In this document: positions 1-4,799 of the stretch, piece after piece
How positions within the stretch are numbered: position 1 is the stretch's first letter
Layout: the number at the start of each line of letters is the position of its first letter
Origin: an uncultured Lachnospiraceae bacterium
GTDB taxonomy: Bacteria > Bacillota > Clostridia > Lachnospirales > Lachnospiraceae
Direction of reading: 5' to 3'
NCBI GenBank assembly: GCA_902766655.1
Contig: CACXEL010000219.1
Span: 1 to 6,266, forward strand
Length of the DNA stretch: 6,266 nucleotides
The notes under the pieces: model-generated
Database searches by the model: none
Seen by the model: the letters and a program-made list of their open reading frames with translations, nothing else
Told to the model about the DNA's origin: nothing
Position numbers and translations under genes: made by a program

Positions 1-233
1 CGGGCATGGTCTTCATTTCTGAGAAAGGTGACGCCGCGGTACCTGAGGTCCCGTTCCAGCTCCTCGCCCCGGCAGCCGGTCACCATGACGATGTCCGTGA
101 TTCCGGCCCTCCGAAAGGCAGCCACGACCCTGGCCGCCACCGTCATGCCGCCGAGTTCACGGAGGGGCCGGAAAGCCTCCCCCTCCGGGGAACCCTCCGC
201 TGCCACGATCACAGCGCCTGTCCGGATATCCAT
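1..233 (-). CDS. MobA-like nucleotidyltransferase, N-terminal fragment (gene runs off left edge)
   Basis: Only the first 77 codons are inside the window. The protein starts MDIRTGAVIVAAEG, a beta strand leading into the nucleotide-binding loop of the MobA/GT-A-type NTP transferase fold. It continues with FRPLRELGGMTVAARVV (21-37) and a second Rossmann-like strand, AGITDIVMVTGCRGEEL (43-59), then RGVTFLRNEDHA. This order (AAG loop, K/R-P-L, GGMTV.RV, DI.VVTG, N.D) is that of the MobA-like family, whose members transfer a nucleotide to molybdopterin or to sugar or alcohol phosphates. The start is the ATG at 233-231, preceded by AAAGGGGA six bases upstream. Oddly, the consensus loop AAGxSxRMxxFKPL reads AAEGSPEGEAFRPL, so the usual Gly and Arg are replaced by Glu and the Lys by Arg. 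Substrate and C-terminal domains cannot be judged. A catalytically altered or inactive member is possible. Confidence 0.75.
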   Translation of the reverse strand, partial: MDIRTGAVIVAAEGSPEGEAFRPLRELGGMTVAARVVAAFRRAGITDIVMVTGCRGEELERDLRYRGVTFLRNEDHA

Positions 234-248
234 ACGCGTCCCCTTTCC

Positions 249-276
249 CGGCGGAGTCCTGCTCCCTGGTCCGCCG
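249..276 (-). repeat. Stem-loop in the leader of the nucleotidyltransferase gene
   Basis: Seven-base perfect arms CGGCGGA (270-276 on the plus coordinates) and TCCGCCG (249-255) enclose a 14-base loop, just upstream of the AAAGGGGA ribosome binding site. The hairpin could affect translation of the downstream gene. No U-tract follows, so it is not a typical terminator. Part of its sequence resembles the stem-loop at 1344-1370. Confidence 0.4.
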
Positions 277-379
277 TGTTTGTCTGACCTGTTTCAAGTT
301 CAACCACTGCTGTTCAGCATGTCTCGCCGCCGAAGACTGCAAGGCCTTTGGCCCGGCGTCTTGACATGAGCTGTGCCTG

Positions 380-418
380 CTGTCCGGCCTTCACACGTTA
401 TTACCGGGTGGCGGACAG
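380..418 (-). repeat. Inverted repeat just after the birA stop codon
   Basis: Perfect 7-base arms CTGTCCG and CGGACAG start right after the birA TAA (421-419) and enclose about 25 bases. It could stabilise the 3' end of the birA message or help stop transcription. No run of T follows on the minus strand, so I do not call it an intrinsic terminator. Confidence 0.35.
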
Positions 419-1243
419 TTACACGTATCCGTATATTCCCCGCACGGACACCTCGCCCGAGTCCACAGCAACGATGCCGCCGTCCTCCTTCTCGACCAGG
501 AGGGCGCCCTTGGCATCGATACCCCTGGAAACAGCCAGGTAAGGTCCCTTGGGGTCCTCGATCCTGACCTGCCGCCCGCGGTTCATCAGAAGGGAATTGT
601 AGGCGGGGAGCAGGCCGGTCAGATCGCCGGTCTTCTCATATTCCGCATAGTTTTTGAAGAAGCTTTTCAGGACCTCGGCCAGAAGCCTGTCTCTTGCGAC
701 CGGCTCATTCCCATTTCCGGAGGACGGATCCTCCATGAACGCCAGCCTGACGGACGTGGCAGTCCTGCTGATCTCCCCGGCAAAAGCCGTCTGGTTGACA
801 TTTATGCCGGTGCCCACGACCACGTAGTAGCCGGAGCCGGGTGTGATCATGAGTTCCGTCAGGATCCCGCAGAGCTTTTTTCCTCCGTACACCGCGTCGT
901 TGGGCCACTTGATGCCCACGTCGAGACCCATCCGCCGCAGGGCCTCGGTCACGGAAAGACCCATGACCAGGGTCAGCCCCGGCGCCTTCTCCGCGGGAAA
1001 TGAAGGCCGAAGCAGGATGGAAAAATAAATATTCTCCCCTGCCGGGGATACCCACACCCGGCCGCTCCGCCCTTTTCCGGCTGTCTGGCAGTCCGCACAG
1101 GCTGTGGTTCCCCTGAGCGCACCTTCCGCCGCCATCCGTTTGATCCATTCATTGGTGGAATCCACCGTCTCCCTGTAGAGAATGCGCGGATAAAAGGCCG
1201 CCGCTTCCCCCAGCCTGCCTGCAAGCTCCTTTGTATAATCCAT
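419..1243 (-). CDS. birA: Biotin--[acetyl-CoA-carboxylase] ligase, catalytic type without HTH domain
   Basis: Biotin protein ligase makes biotinyl-AMP from biotin and ATP and attaches biotin to a lysine of carrier proteins such as the AccB subunit of acetyl-CoA carboxylase or a decarboxylase subunit; it acts in the cytoplasm. The 274-residue product shows the family motifs in order: ETVDSTNEW (25-33), the biotinoyl-AMP loop GKGRSGRVW (56-64), IKWPNDAV (111-118) with CGILTE (125-130), GTGINVNQ (144-151), and a C-terminal SH3-like domain ending DSGEVSVRGIYGYV (261-274). The catalytic domain begins almost at once, so the N-terminal winged-helix repressor domain of E. coli-type BirA is absent. 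This enzyme is then unlikely to repress biotin genes itself. I chose the ATG at 1243-1241 because GGAG lies seven bases upstream (1254-1251) and the family fold starts there. The 45 additional codons open up to 1378 read as Arg/Pro/Cys-rich sequence lying over inverted repeats and look non-coding. Confidence 0.95.
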   Translation of the reverse strand: MDYTKELAGRLGEAAAFYPRILYRETVDSTNEWIKRMAAEGALRGTTACADCQTAGKGRSGRVWVSPAGENIYFSILLRPSFPAEKAPGLTLVMGLSVTEALRRMGLDVGIKWPNDAVYGGKKLCGILTELMITPGSGYYVVVGTGINVNQTAFAGEISRTATSVRLAFMEDPSSGNGNEPVARDRLLAEVLKSFFKNYAEYEKTGDLTGLLPAYNSLLMNRGRQVRIEDPKGPYLAVSRGIDAKGALLVEKEDGGIVAVDSGEVSVRGIYGYV

Positions 1244-1260
1244 TCCGAGTCTCCGTGCCG

Positions 1261-1277
1261 GGCAGGTCGGACCTGCC
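1261..1277 (-). repeat. 8-bp perfect inverted repeat with 1-base centre
   Basis: GGCAGGTC and GACCTGCC flank a single G, giving a 17-base near-palindrome that ends 17 bases before the birA ATG, a few bases upstream of its GGAG ribosome binding site. As DNA it could bind a dimeric regulator. As RNA it would form a short stem that could sit next to the ribosome site. Confidence 0.5.
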
Positions 1278-1300
1278 TGTCTTCGTGCCATAAGGCCCGG

Positions 1301-1321
1301 GCAGGCGCAGTCTTCGCCTGC
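1301..1321 (-). repeat. 7-bp inverted repeat in birA leader
   Basis: The arms GCAGGCG (1301-1307) and CGCCTGC (1315-1321) are perfect complements around a 7-base loop. No U-run follows on either strand. It is the middle one of three stem-loops between the membrane-protein gene and birA. Confidence 0.45.
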
Positions 1322-1343
1322 AGGGCTTCTCATGCATAAGGCA

Positions 1344-1370
1344 GCGGCGGACCATCTCCCGGTCCGCCGC
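1344..1370 (-). repeat. 10-bp perfect GC-rich stem-loop downstream of the small membrane-protein gene
   Basis: GCGGCGGACC (1344-1353) and GGTCCGCCGC (1361-1370) pair perfectly around a 7-base loop, starting 14 bases after the stop codon of the small membrane-protein gene. This is the strongest hairpin in the window. It has no U-tract afterwards, so it is either a degenerate terminator, an mRNA-stabilising 3' structure or a dispersed repeat. A related motif occurs at 249-279. Confidence 0.55.
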
Positions 1371-1384
1371 CGTGTCATACAGTA

Positions 1385-1636
1385 TCAGATAAATGCGAGG
1401 GCAAAGGAAAGAAAGGCTGTCACGATGAGGATCTGACTGGTCAGCCTGGCCTCGTCCCATAGCCGGACGCCCATGAGGCCGTTCAGCATAGAACCCAGGA
1501 TAAAGACCGCCTCCATCATCCGCCCCCTTTCGTTCGCGTTGTGCAGCATGATCCCGGTGCAGAGGATGATAAAAGTGCAGAGCAAAGTCTTCACCACGTG
1601 ATATAAGATTTCTTCAGGTGTCAGTGACTGTCTCAT
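1385..1636 (-). CDS. Small three-helix membrane protein of unknown function
   Basis: I do not recognise this 83-residue protein. It has a polar N-terminus (MRQSLTPEEILYH) and three hydrophobic stretches likely to span the membrane: about 14-31 (VVKTLLCTFIILCTGIML), 41-57 (MEAVFILGSMLNGLMGV) and 67-83 (SQILIVTAFLSFALAFI), joined by short charged loops NERGR and RLWDEAR. It ends inside the third helix. The start is fixed, because an in-frame TGA lies two codons upstream of the ATG at 1636. A purine-rich GGGGTGAGGA stretch directly before it provides the ribosome site, although its spacing is short. It sits 82 bases after argF and 141 before birA, in the same direction, so cotranscription with argF is possible. 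The clear alternation of hydrophobic and polar segments argues for a real gene. Confidence 0.6.
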   Translation of the reverse strand: MRQSLTPEEILYHVVKTLLCTFIILCTGIMLHNANERGRMMEAVFILGSMLNGLMGVRLWDEARLTSQILIVTAFLSFALAFI

Positions 1637-1718
1637 TCCTCACCCCGCGCAAAGCGCTCTTCCAGGGCAGCCGCCGCGATTCCGGTTCGGCTGTGTACCG
1701 CCAGGATCAGTCTTGCCC

Positions 1719-2654
1719 TCAGTCTCCCAGGGTGGCCACCATGACCGCCTTGATCGTATGCATCCGGTTCTCCGCCTCGTCGAAGACGACGGACTGGGCG
1801 GACTCGAAGACCTCCTCCGTGACTTCATTTCCCTTCACGGCCGGGAGGCAGTGCATGAAGATGGTGGAAGCCTTGCCGGTCTTCGCCATGAGCTCACTGT
1901 TCACCTGGTAGGGGCGCAGCAGGGCCACGCGCTCGGCGGCCTTGTCCTCCTCGCCCATGGAGGCCCAGACGTCCGTGTAAATGACATCCGCGCCTGCCAC
2001 CGCGTTCACATCCTCCGTGATGGTGATGGTGGATCCCGCCTCGGCGGCATAGCTGCGGGCCAGCTCGACCAGGTCCTCCGCCGGCCACAGTGCCTTCGGC
2101 GCGATGATGGCGCAATTGACGCCCATCTTGCCGCAGCCGACCAGGAAGGAGTTGGCCATATTGTTGCGGCCGTCGCCCACGAAGCAGAAGTTGAGGCCCC
2201 GGATCTCGCCGAAGACCTCCCGCATGGTCAGGAAGTCCGCCAGGATCTGGGTCGGGTGGAAGTCGTCAGTCAGGCCGTTCCAGACCGGAACGCCGGCGTA
2301 TTTGGCCAGCTTCTCCACGTTGGAGTGGAGGAAGCCGCGGAACTCGATGCCGTCGAACATTCTTCCGAGGACCCTGGCCGTGTCCTCGACGCTCTCCTTC
2401 TTGCCCAGCTGGATGTCATTCACGCCCAGGTACTCTGCCCGGCCGCCCTCATCCTGCGCACCCACCGTGAATGCGCAGCGCGTTCTCGTGGAAGGCTTCT
2501 CGAAAATGAGGGCAATGTTCTTGTTCTCCAGCGAATGGCCGTAGATGCCGGCCTTCTTTTTGGCCTTGAGGTCGGCCGCCAGGTCCAGGAGTCCGCCGAT
2601 CTCCTCCGGCGTGAAGTCCTTAAGCGTCAGAAAGCTCCGTCCTTTTAAATTCAT
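1719..2654 (-). CDS. argF: Ornithine carbamoyltransferase
   Basis: The enzyme joins carbamoyl phosphate and L-ornithine to give L-citrulline in arginine biosynthesis; it is a cytoplasmic trimer. The 311 residues carry the carbamoyl-phosphate loop FEKPSTRTR (51-59), [17 protein letters not shown] (83-99), [12 protein letters not shown] (130-141), the ornithine-side [11 protein letters not shown] (159-169), DVWASMGEE (228-236) and the catalytic MHCLPA (267-272), followed by the conserved [14 protein letters not shown] (291-304). The length is normal for biosynthetic ArgF and slightly short of catabolic ArcB. No arc genes are adjacent, which favours the anabolic role, although sequence alone cannot exclude ArcB. 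The start at 2654 has AAGGAG seven bases upstream and matches the usual N-terminus ([15 protein letters not shown]). It has its own promoter region, discussed separately. No arginine synthesis partner genes are visible nearby. Confidence 0.96.
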   Translation of the reverse strand: MNLKGRSFLTLKDFTPEEIGGLLDLAADLKAKKKAGIYGHSLENKNIALIFEKPSTRTRCAFTVGAQDEGGRAEYLGVNDIQLGKKESVEDTARVLGRMFDGIEFRGFLHSNVEKLAKYAGVPVWNGLTDDFHPTQILADFLTMREVFGEIRGLNFCFVGDGRNNMANSFLVGCGKMGVNCAIIAPKALWPAEDLVELARSYAAEAGSTITITEDVNAVAGADVIYTDVWASMGEEDKAAERVALLRPYQVNSELMAKTGKASTIFMHCLPAVKGNEVTEEVFESAQSVVFDEAENRMHTIKAVMVATLGD

Positions 2655-2661
2655 GTCAAAT

Positions 2662-2667
2662 CTCCTT
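2662..2667 (-). promoter_or_regulatory. argF ribosome binding site
   Basis: AAGGAG on the minus strand lies seven bases before the argF ATG and fixes the start at 2654. Two bases upstream of it lies the palindrome AAACAGCTGTTT, so local RNA structure could compete with ribosome access. Confidence 0.8.
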
Positions 2668-2669
2668 GC

Positions 2670-2700
2670 AAACAGCTGTTTTTCGGGGCCTGGCCCCGAA
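2670..2700 (-). repeat. Two adjacent palindromes in the argF leader
   Basis: The 12-base perfect palindrome AAACAGCTGTTT (2670-2681) directly abuts a 19-base inverted repeat, TTCGGGGCCAGGCCCCGAA (2682-2700), whose 9-base arms flank one base. As RNA, the second would form a stable stem of about seven pairs with a CCAGG loop. On the minus strand it is followed by A residues, not U, so it is not an argF attenuator of the classical terminator type. On the plus strand it is followed by TTTGTATATT, at best a weak terminator. Confidence 0.55.
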
Positions 2701-2707
2701 TTTGTAT

Positions 2708-2731
2708 ATTCATGCGTCTATGTCGCATAAT
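2708..2731 (-). promoter_or_regulatory. Inverted repeat over the argF transcription start (operator candidate)
   Basis: The minus-strand ATTATGCG, seven bases, then CGCATGAAT form an inverted repeat with one unpaired base. It begins inside the -10 box and covers the expected start point. That is where a repressor would bind. It does not match the ArgR/AhrC ARG box well, so the regulator is unknown. Confidence 0.3.
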
Positions 2732-2757
2732 TATACATAAATCAAGGGAAAATGCAA
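2730..2757 (-). promoter_or_regulatory. Probable sigma-A promoter of argF
   Basis: A perfect TATAAT -10 box (2735-2730 on the minus strand) is preceded at 16 bases by TTGCAT (2757-2752), a weak -35 that keeps only the TTG. The setting is AT-rich. Transcription would start near 2723 and give a leader of about 70 bases containing both palindromes. The -10 match is convincing; the -35 is not. Confidence 0.5.
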
Positions 2758-2830
2758 TCTCCCTCACATATAAATATAAGATTATTCAATGGCCGCACAT
2801 TCCCGGCATCCGACAGCTCAGCAGCCGCCC

Positions 2831-3604
2831 TTATCTTCCCGTACGCCTCTGCCGACCCGCCTCGAACATGAGGATACCGGCGGCCATGGCGGCGTTCAGC
2901 GACTCCACCTTCCCGGCCATGGGAATCCTGACCAGGGTATCGGCACAGGCTGCCGCGGTGTCGGTGAGACCGCGGCTTTCATTTCCGATCAGAAAAGCGG
3001 TGCCGACACTGTAGTCGGGATCCGTGTAATCCATGTTGCCGCCAAGATGGGCCGCATAGGAACGGATCTTCCTGTCCTTCAGTTCCGCGAGGAAGGCGGC
3101 AGTATCCGGCTCATAGAAGTGGGGAACGCGGAAAATGGATCCCATGGTGGACCGGATGGTCTTGGGATTGTACATGTCCACGGACCCCTCCAGCAGGAAG
3201 ACCGCGTCCACGCCCGCCGCCTCCGCAGTCCTGAGGATGGTACCGGCGTTGCCCGGGTCCTGGAGGTTCTCCAGGAAGAGGATGAGGGGCGCCTTCCCTC
3301 CGAGGACCGCCTCGCGGTCGAAGGCCGTTCTCCGCTGCACGGTCAGGACGCCCTGGGGGGACCTGGTGTCTGAGAGACCCGCGAAGCGGTCCTCTCTGAG
3401 GTCCGTCACCGCGTCGGCTCTTGCCGGGATCCTGGCGATGGCCTCCGGATGCTCGGCCGCGAAACGGGCCGTGGTCACCACGCAGACGATATCGGACGGC
3501 GGAGCCTCCATGAAGAGCTTGATTCCTTCCGTGATAAAAAGGCCCTGCTCATCGCGGGCCTTCTTACTTTTTTCAAGATTTTTTATGTCCTTCAAAGAGA
3601 GCAT
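2831..3604 (-). CDS. TrmH/SpoU-family RNA 2'-O-methyltransferase
   Basis: The product (257 residues) is a SPOUT-class enzyme that transfers a methyl group from S-adenosylmethionine to a ribose 2'-OH in rRNA or tRNA. The N-terminal part (about 1-95; NLEKSKKARDEQGLFITEGIKL at 9-30 is typical of the substrate-binding domain) precedes the knotted catalytic domain with its three signature motifs: LENLQDPGNAGTILRTAEAAG (111-131, shown here by NLQDPGNAGTILRT), FLIGNESRGL (204-213) and RIPMAGKVESLNAAMAAGI (226-244). Those carry the usual Asn119, Arg125, Glu209 and Ser235-Leu-Asn237. The exact RNA target (23S rRNA G2251-like or another site) cannot be told from the sequence. The start at 3604 lies 15 bases after the pfkA stop, with only a weak AGG about nine bases upstream, so translation is probably coupled to pfkA. 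Confidence 0.93.
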   Translation of the reverse strand: MLSLKDIKNLEKSKKARDEQGLFITEGIKLFMEAPPSDIVCVVTTARFAAEHPEAIARIPARADAVTDLREDRFAGLSDTRSPQGVLTVQRRTAFDREAVLGGKAPLILFLENLQDPGNAGTILRTAEAAGVDAVFLLEGSVDMYNPKTIRSTMGSIFRVPHFYEPDTAAFLAELKDRKIRSYAAHLGGNMDYTDPDYSVGTAFLIGNESRGLTDTAAACADTLVRIPMAGKVESLNAAMAAGILMFEAGRQRRTGR

Positions 3605-3619
3605 AACGCTTTACCTGGT

Positions 3620-4648
3620 TCAGAACTCCTCCTCTTCTCTGCCCTCAGCTTCGTTCTTGTAGTAGTTGTGGGACAGGGAGCGGGCGATGAGGACCTGGTA
3701 CTCGGAGATTTCCTTCTCCATCTTCAGGGCCTCGATGATGTCGAAGTCCACGAAATCGCCGCCCTTGTAGGCGATGACGCGCTTGGTCTTGCCGGCAGCC
3801 AGACAGTCGACCGCCAGGCAGCCCATGGTGGAAGCGTAGACACGGTCCGTGGCTGTGGGCACACCGCCGCGCTGCATGTAGCCGAGGATGGTGGCGCGGG
3901 TCTCGATGCCGGTGGCGGCCTCGATTCGTCTCGCCATGGAGGCTGAGTGGCCGACGCCCTCAGCATTGATGATGATGTGATGTCTCTTGCCGCGGCGCTT
4001 GTTGTCAATGATATTGTCAATCAGCTTCTGCTCGTCGTAGTCATACTTCTCGGGAAGAAGGATGTCCTCGGCACCGTTGGCAATACCGCACCAGAGAGCG
4101 ATATAGCCGGCGTGTCTGCCCATGACCTCGATGATGGAGCATCTCTCATGGGAGGTGGATGTGTCGCGGACCTTGTCGATGGCTTCCATGGCCGTGTTGA
4201 CAGCCGTGTCGAAGCCGATGGTGTAGTCGGTGCAGGCGATATCGAGGTCGATGGTGCCGGGTACACCGACAACATTGATGCCTTCGTTGGCCAGTTTCTC
4301 GGCACCGCGGTAAGAACCGTCGCCGCCGATCACGACCAGACCCTGGATACCGTACTTCCGGCAGGTCTCGGCAGCCCTCTTAACGCCAGCCGGCTTCATC
4401 ATAGCCATGCAGCGGGCTGTGTAGAGGAAGGTGCCGCCCTTCTGGATAGTATCGGAGACATCCTTGGCCTTGAGTTCCCGGATGTCCTCCCCTTCAACGC
4501 CGTCGATGAGGCCCTGATATCCCTTGTAGATACCATAGACCTTCATGCCAAGAGCGAGGCCTCTGCGAACAACAGCGCGAACGGCCGCGTTCATGCCGGG
4601 AGCATCGCCACCACTTGTTAAAACACCGATTGTTTTAATTTGATTCAT
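3620..4648 (-). CDS. pfkA: ATP-dependent 6-phosphofructokinase
   Basis: PfkA phosphorylates fructose 6-phosphate to fructose 1,6-bisphosphate, the committed step of glycolysis; the bacterial enzyme is usually a cytoplasmic tetramer. The 342 residues show TSGGDAPGMNAAVRAVVR (11-28), IGGDGSYRGA (107-116), PGTIDLDIACTDYTIGFDTA (130-149) with the catalytic Asp134, EVMGRHAGYIALW (174-186) and LGYMQRGG (255-262). Gly111 in GGDG, where pyrophosphate-dependent enzymes usually carry Asp, points to ATP as the donor. The length is slightly above the usual 320 because of an acidic tail ending EGREEEEF. TIDLD replaces the TIDND of E. coli and Bacillus enzymes, a substitution I associate with clostridial PfkA. 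GGAGG eight bases upstream fixes the start at 4648. It has its own promoter and is followed at 15 bases by the RNA methyltransferase gene. Confidence 0.97.
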   Translation of the reverse strand: MNQIKTIGVLTSGGDAPGMNAAVRAVVRRGLALGMKVYGIYKGYQGLIDGVEGEDIRELKAKDVSDTIQKGGTFLYTARCMAMMKPAGVKRAAETCRKYGIQGLVVIGGDGSYRGAEKLANEGINVVGVPGTIDLDIACTDYTIGFDTAVNTAMEAIDKVRDTSTSHERCSIIEVMGRHAGYIALWCGIANGAEDILLPEKYDYDEQKLIDNIIDNKRRGKRHHIIINAEGVGHSASMARRIEAATGIETRATILGYMQRGGVPTATDRVYASTMGCLAVDCLAAGKTKRVIAYKGGDFVDFDIIEALKMEKEISEYQVLIARSLSHNYYKNEAEGREEEEF

Positions 4649-4649
4649 C

Positions 4650-4724
4650 TTAGTGTCCTCCGCCGGGCATCTTGATTTGAGGGAGTAACGACGCGGCCTG
4701 CACGCCCTTACCTTTGCTCCCCAT
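4650..4724 (-). CDS. Candidate 24-residue leader ORF upstream of pfkA
   Basis: An ATG at 4724 opens a 24-codon frame reading MGSKGKGVQA at the start and QIKMPGGGH at the end. Its TAA (4652-4650) is separated from the pfkA ATG by one base. Its last codons encode Gly because they overlap the pfkA GGAGG ribosome site. It has no ribosome binding site of its own, and the predicted transcription start lies only a few bases upstream, so it would have to be translated leaderless. It may be chance; no function is known to me. Confidence 0.2.
   Translation of the reverse strand: MGSKGKGVQAASLLPQIKMPGGGH
4657..4661 (-). promoter_or_regulatory. pfkA ribosome binding site
   Basis: GGAGG on the minus strand, eight bases before the ATG at 4648, decides the pfkA start and agrees with the family N-terminus (IKTIGVLTSGGDAPG). 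Confidence 0.85.
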
Positions 4725-4734
4725 AATTAAATAT

Positions 4735-4763
4735 ATTTTAAAGCATGGATGCTTTTTTTTCAA
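4735..4763 (-). promoter_or_regulatory. Sigma-A-type promoter of pfkA
   Basis: TTGAAA (4763-4758) and TAAAAT (4740-4735) are separated by exactly 17 bases on the minus strand, each one base off consensus. The A/T-rich flanks fit too. Transcription would start near 4728, giving a leader of about 80 bases. This is the best promoter in the window and makes pfkA plus the methyltransferase gene an operon separate from dnaE. Confidence 0.75.
4740..4755. promoter_or_regulatory. Inverted repeat in the pfkA promoter spacer (operator or plus-strand terminator-like)
   Basis: AAAGCATCCATGCTTT has perfect 7-base arms around CC and fills nearly the whole spacer between the -35 and -10 boxes. That is a classic operator position. 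Read on the plus strand, the same hairpin runs into a stretch of eight T (4753-4760) and so looks like a weak intrinsic terminator, but no plus-strand gene ends here. Confidence 0.45.
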
Positions 4764-4799
4764 TACCTTTCCCCCTAAACAGGGAAATCATCTGACATT

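Larger units (their letters stand above)
234..418 (-). other. Intergenic region between birA and the nucleotidyltransferase gene
   Basis: This 185-base gap holds two inverted repeats, listed separately, and the ribosome binding site of the downstream gene. I found no convincing -35/-10 pair and no U-rich intrinsic terminator. Whether birA and the nucleotidyltransferase gene share a transcript is therefore undecided. No plausible small ORF with a ribosome binding site is visible. Confidence 0.5.
1244..1384 (-). other. birA upstream region, rich in inverted repeats
   Basis: This 141-base GC-rich gap between the small membrane-protein gene and birA contains three perfect inverted repeats in a row (1344-1370, 1301-1321, 1261-1277) and a partial direct repeat. 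I see no clear sigma-A promoter, so birA may be transcribed from upstream or from a promoter I cannot recognise. The open frame across this gap lacks features of a real protein. Confidence 0.55.
2655..2830 (-). other. argF upstream region
   Basis: This 176-base gap between the methyltransferase stop and argF is conspicuously AT-rich at about 2700-2790 compared with its surroundings. It contains a probable argF promoter, an inverted repeat over its start point, two adjacent palindromes in the untranslated leader and the AAGGAG ribosome site. No U-tract terminator for the upstream operon is visible. Confidence 0.6.
4649..4799 (-). other. dnaE-pfkA intergenic region with the pfkA promoter and leader
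   Basis: The 151 bases after the dnaE stop hold a weak stem-loop (TTTCCC/GGGAAA, 4768-4787), a strong promoter and a leader of about 80 bases for pfkA. There is no U-run after the weak stem-loop, so a clear dnaE terminator is missing. The leader can fold: GGGAG (4721-4717) pairs with CTCCC (4685-4681), and GTAA with TTAC inside that. Confidence 0.6.

Noticed and set aside
361..366. Perfect TTGACA on the plus strand as a promoter -35
   Set aside because: No -10-like sequence lies 16-18 bases downstream, and no plus-strand gene follows.
1244..1378. N-terminal extension of BirA starting at 1378
   Set aside because: The 45 extra residues resemble no HTH domain, cover several inverted repeats and lie upstream of a well-placed GGAG site for the ATG at 1243.
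1713..2648. 311-codon plus-strand open frame exactly opposite argF
   Set aside because: It mirrors argF in length and position, is rich in His/Arg/Val/Asp as expected of antisense frames in GC-rich genes, has no recognisable motif, and the minus strand is unquestionably ArgF.
2655..2830. T-box or amino-acid riboswitch upstream of argF
   Set aside because: The conserved T-box AGGGTGGNACCGCG element and an antiterminator/terminator pair are absent, and the leader is only about 70 bases long.
4768..4787. TTTCCC/GGGAAA stem-loop after dnaE as an intrinsic terminator
   Set aside because: On the minus strand it is followed by GGTATTG and a run of A, not U; the stem is also short.
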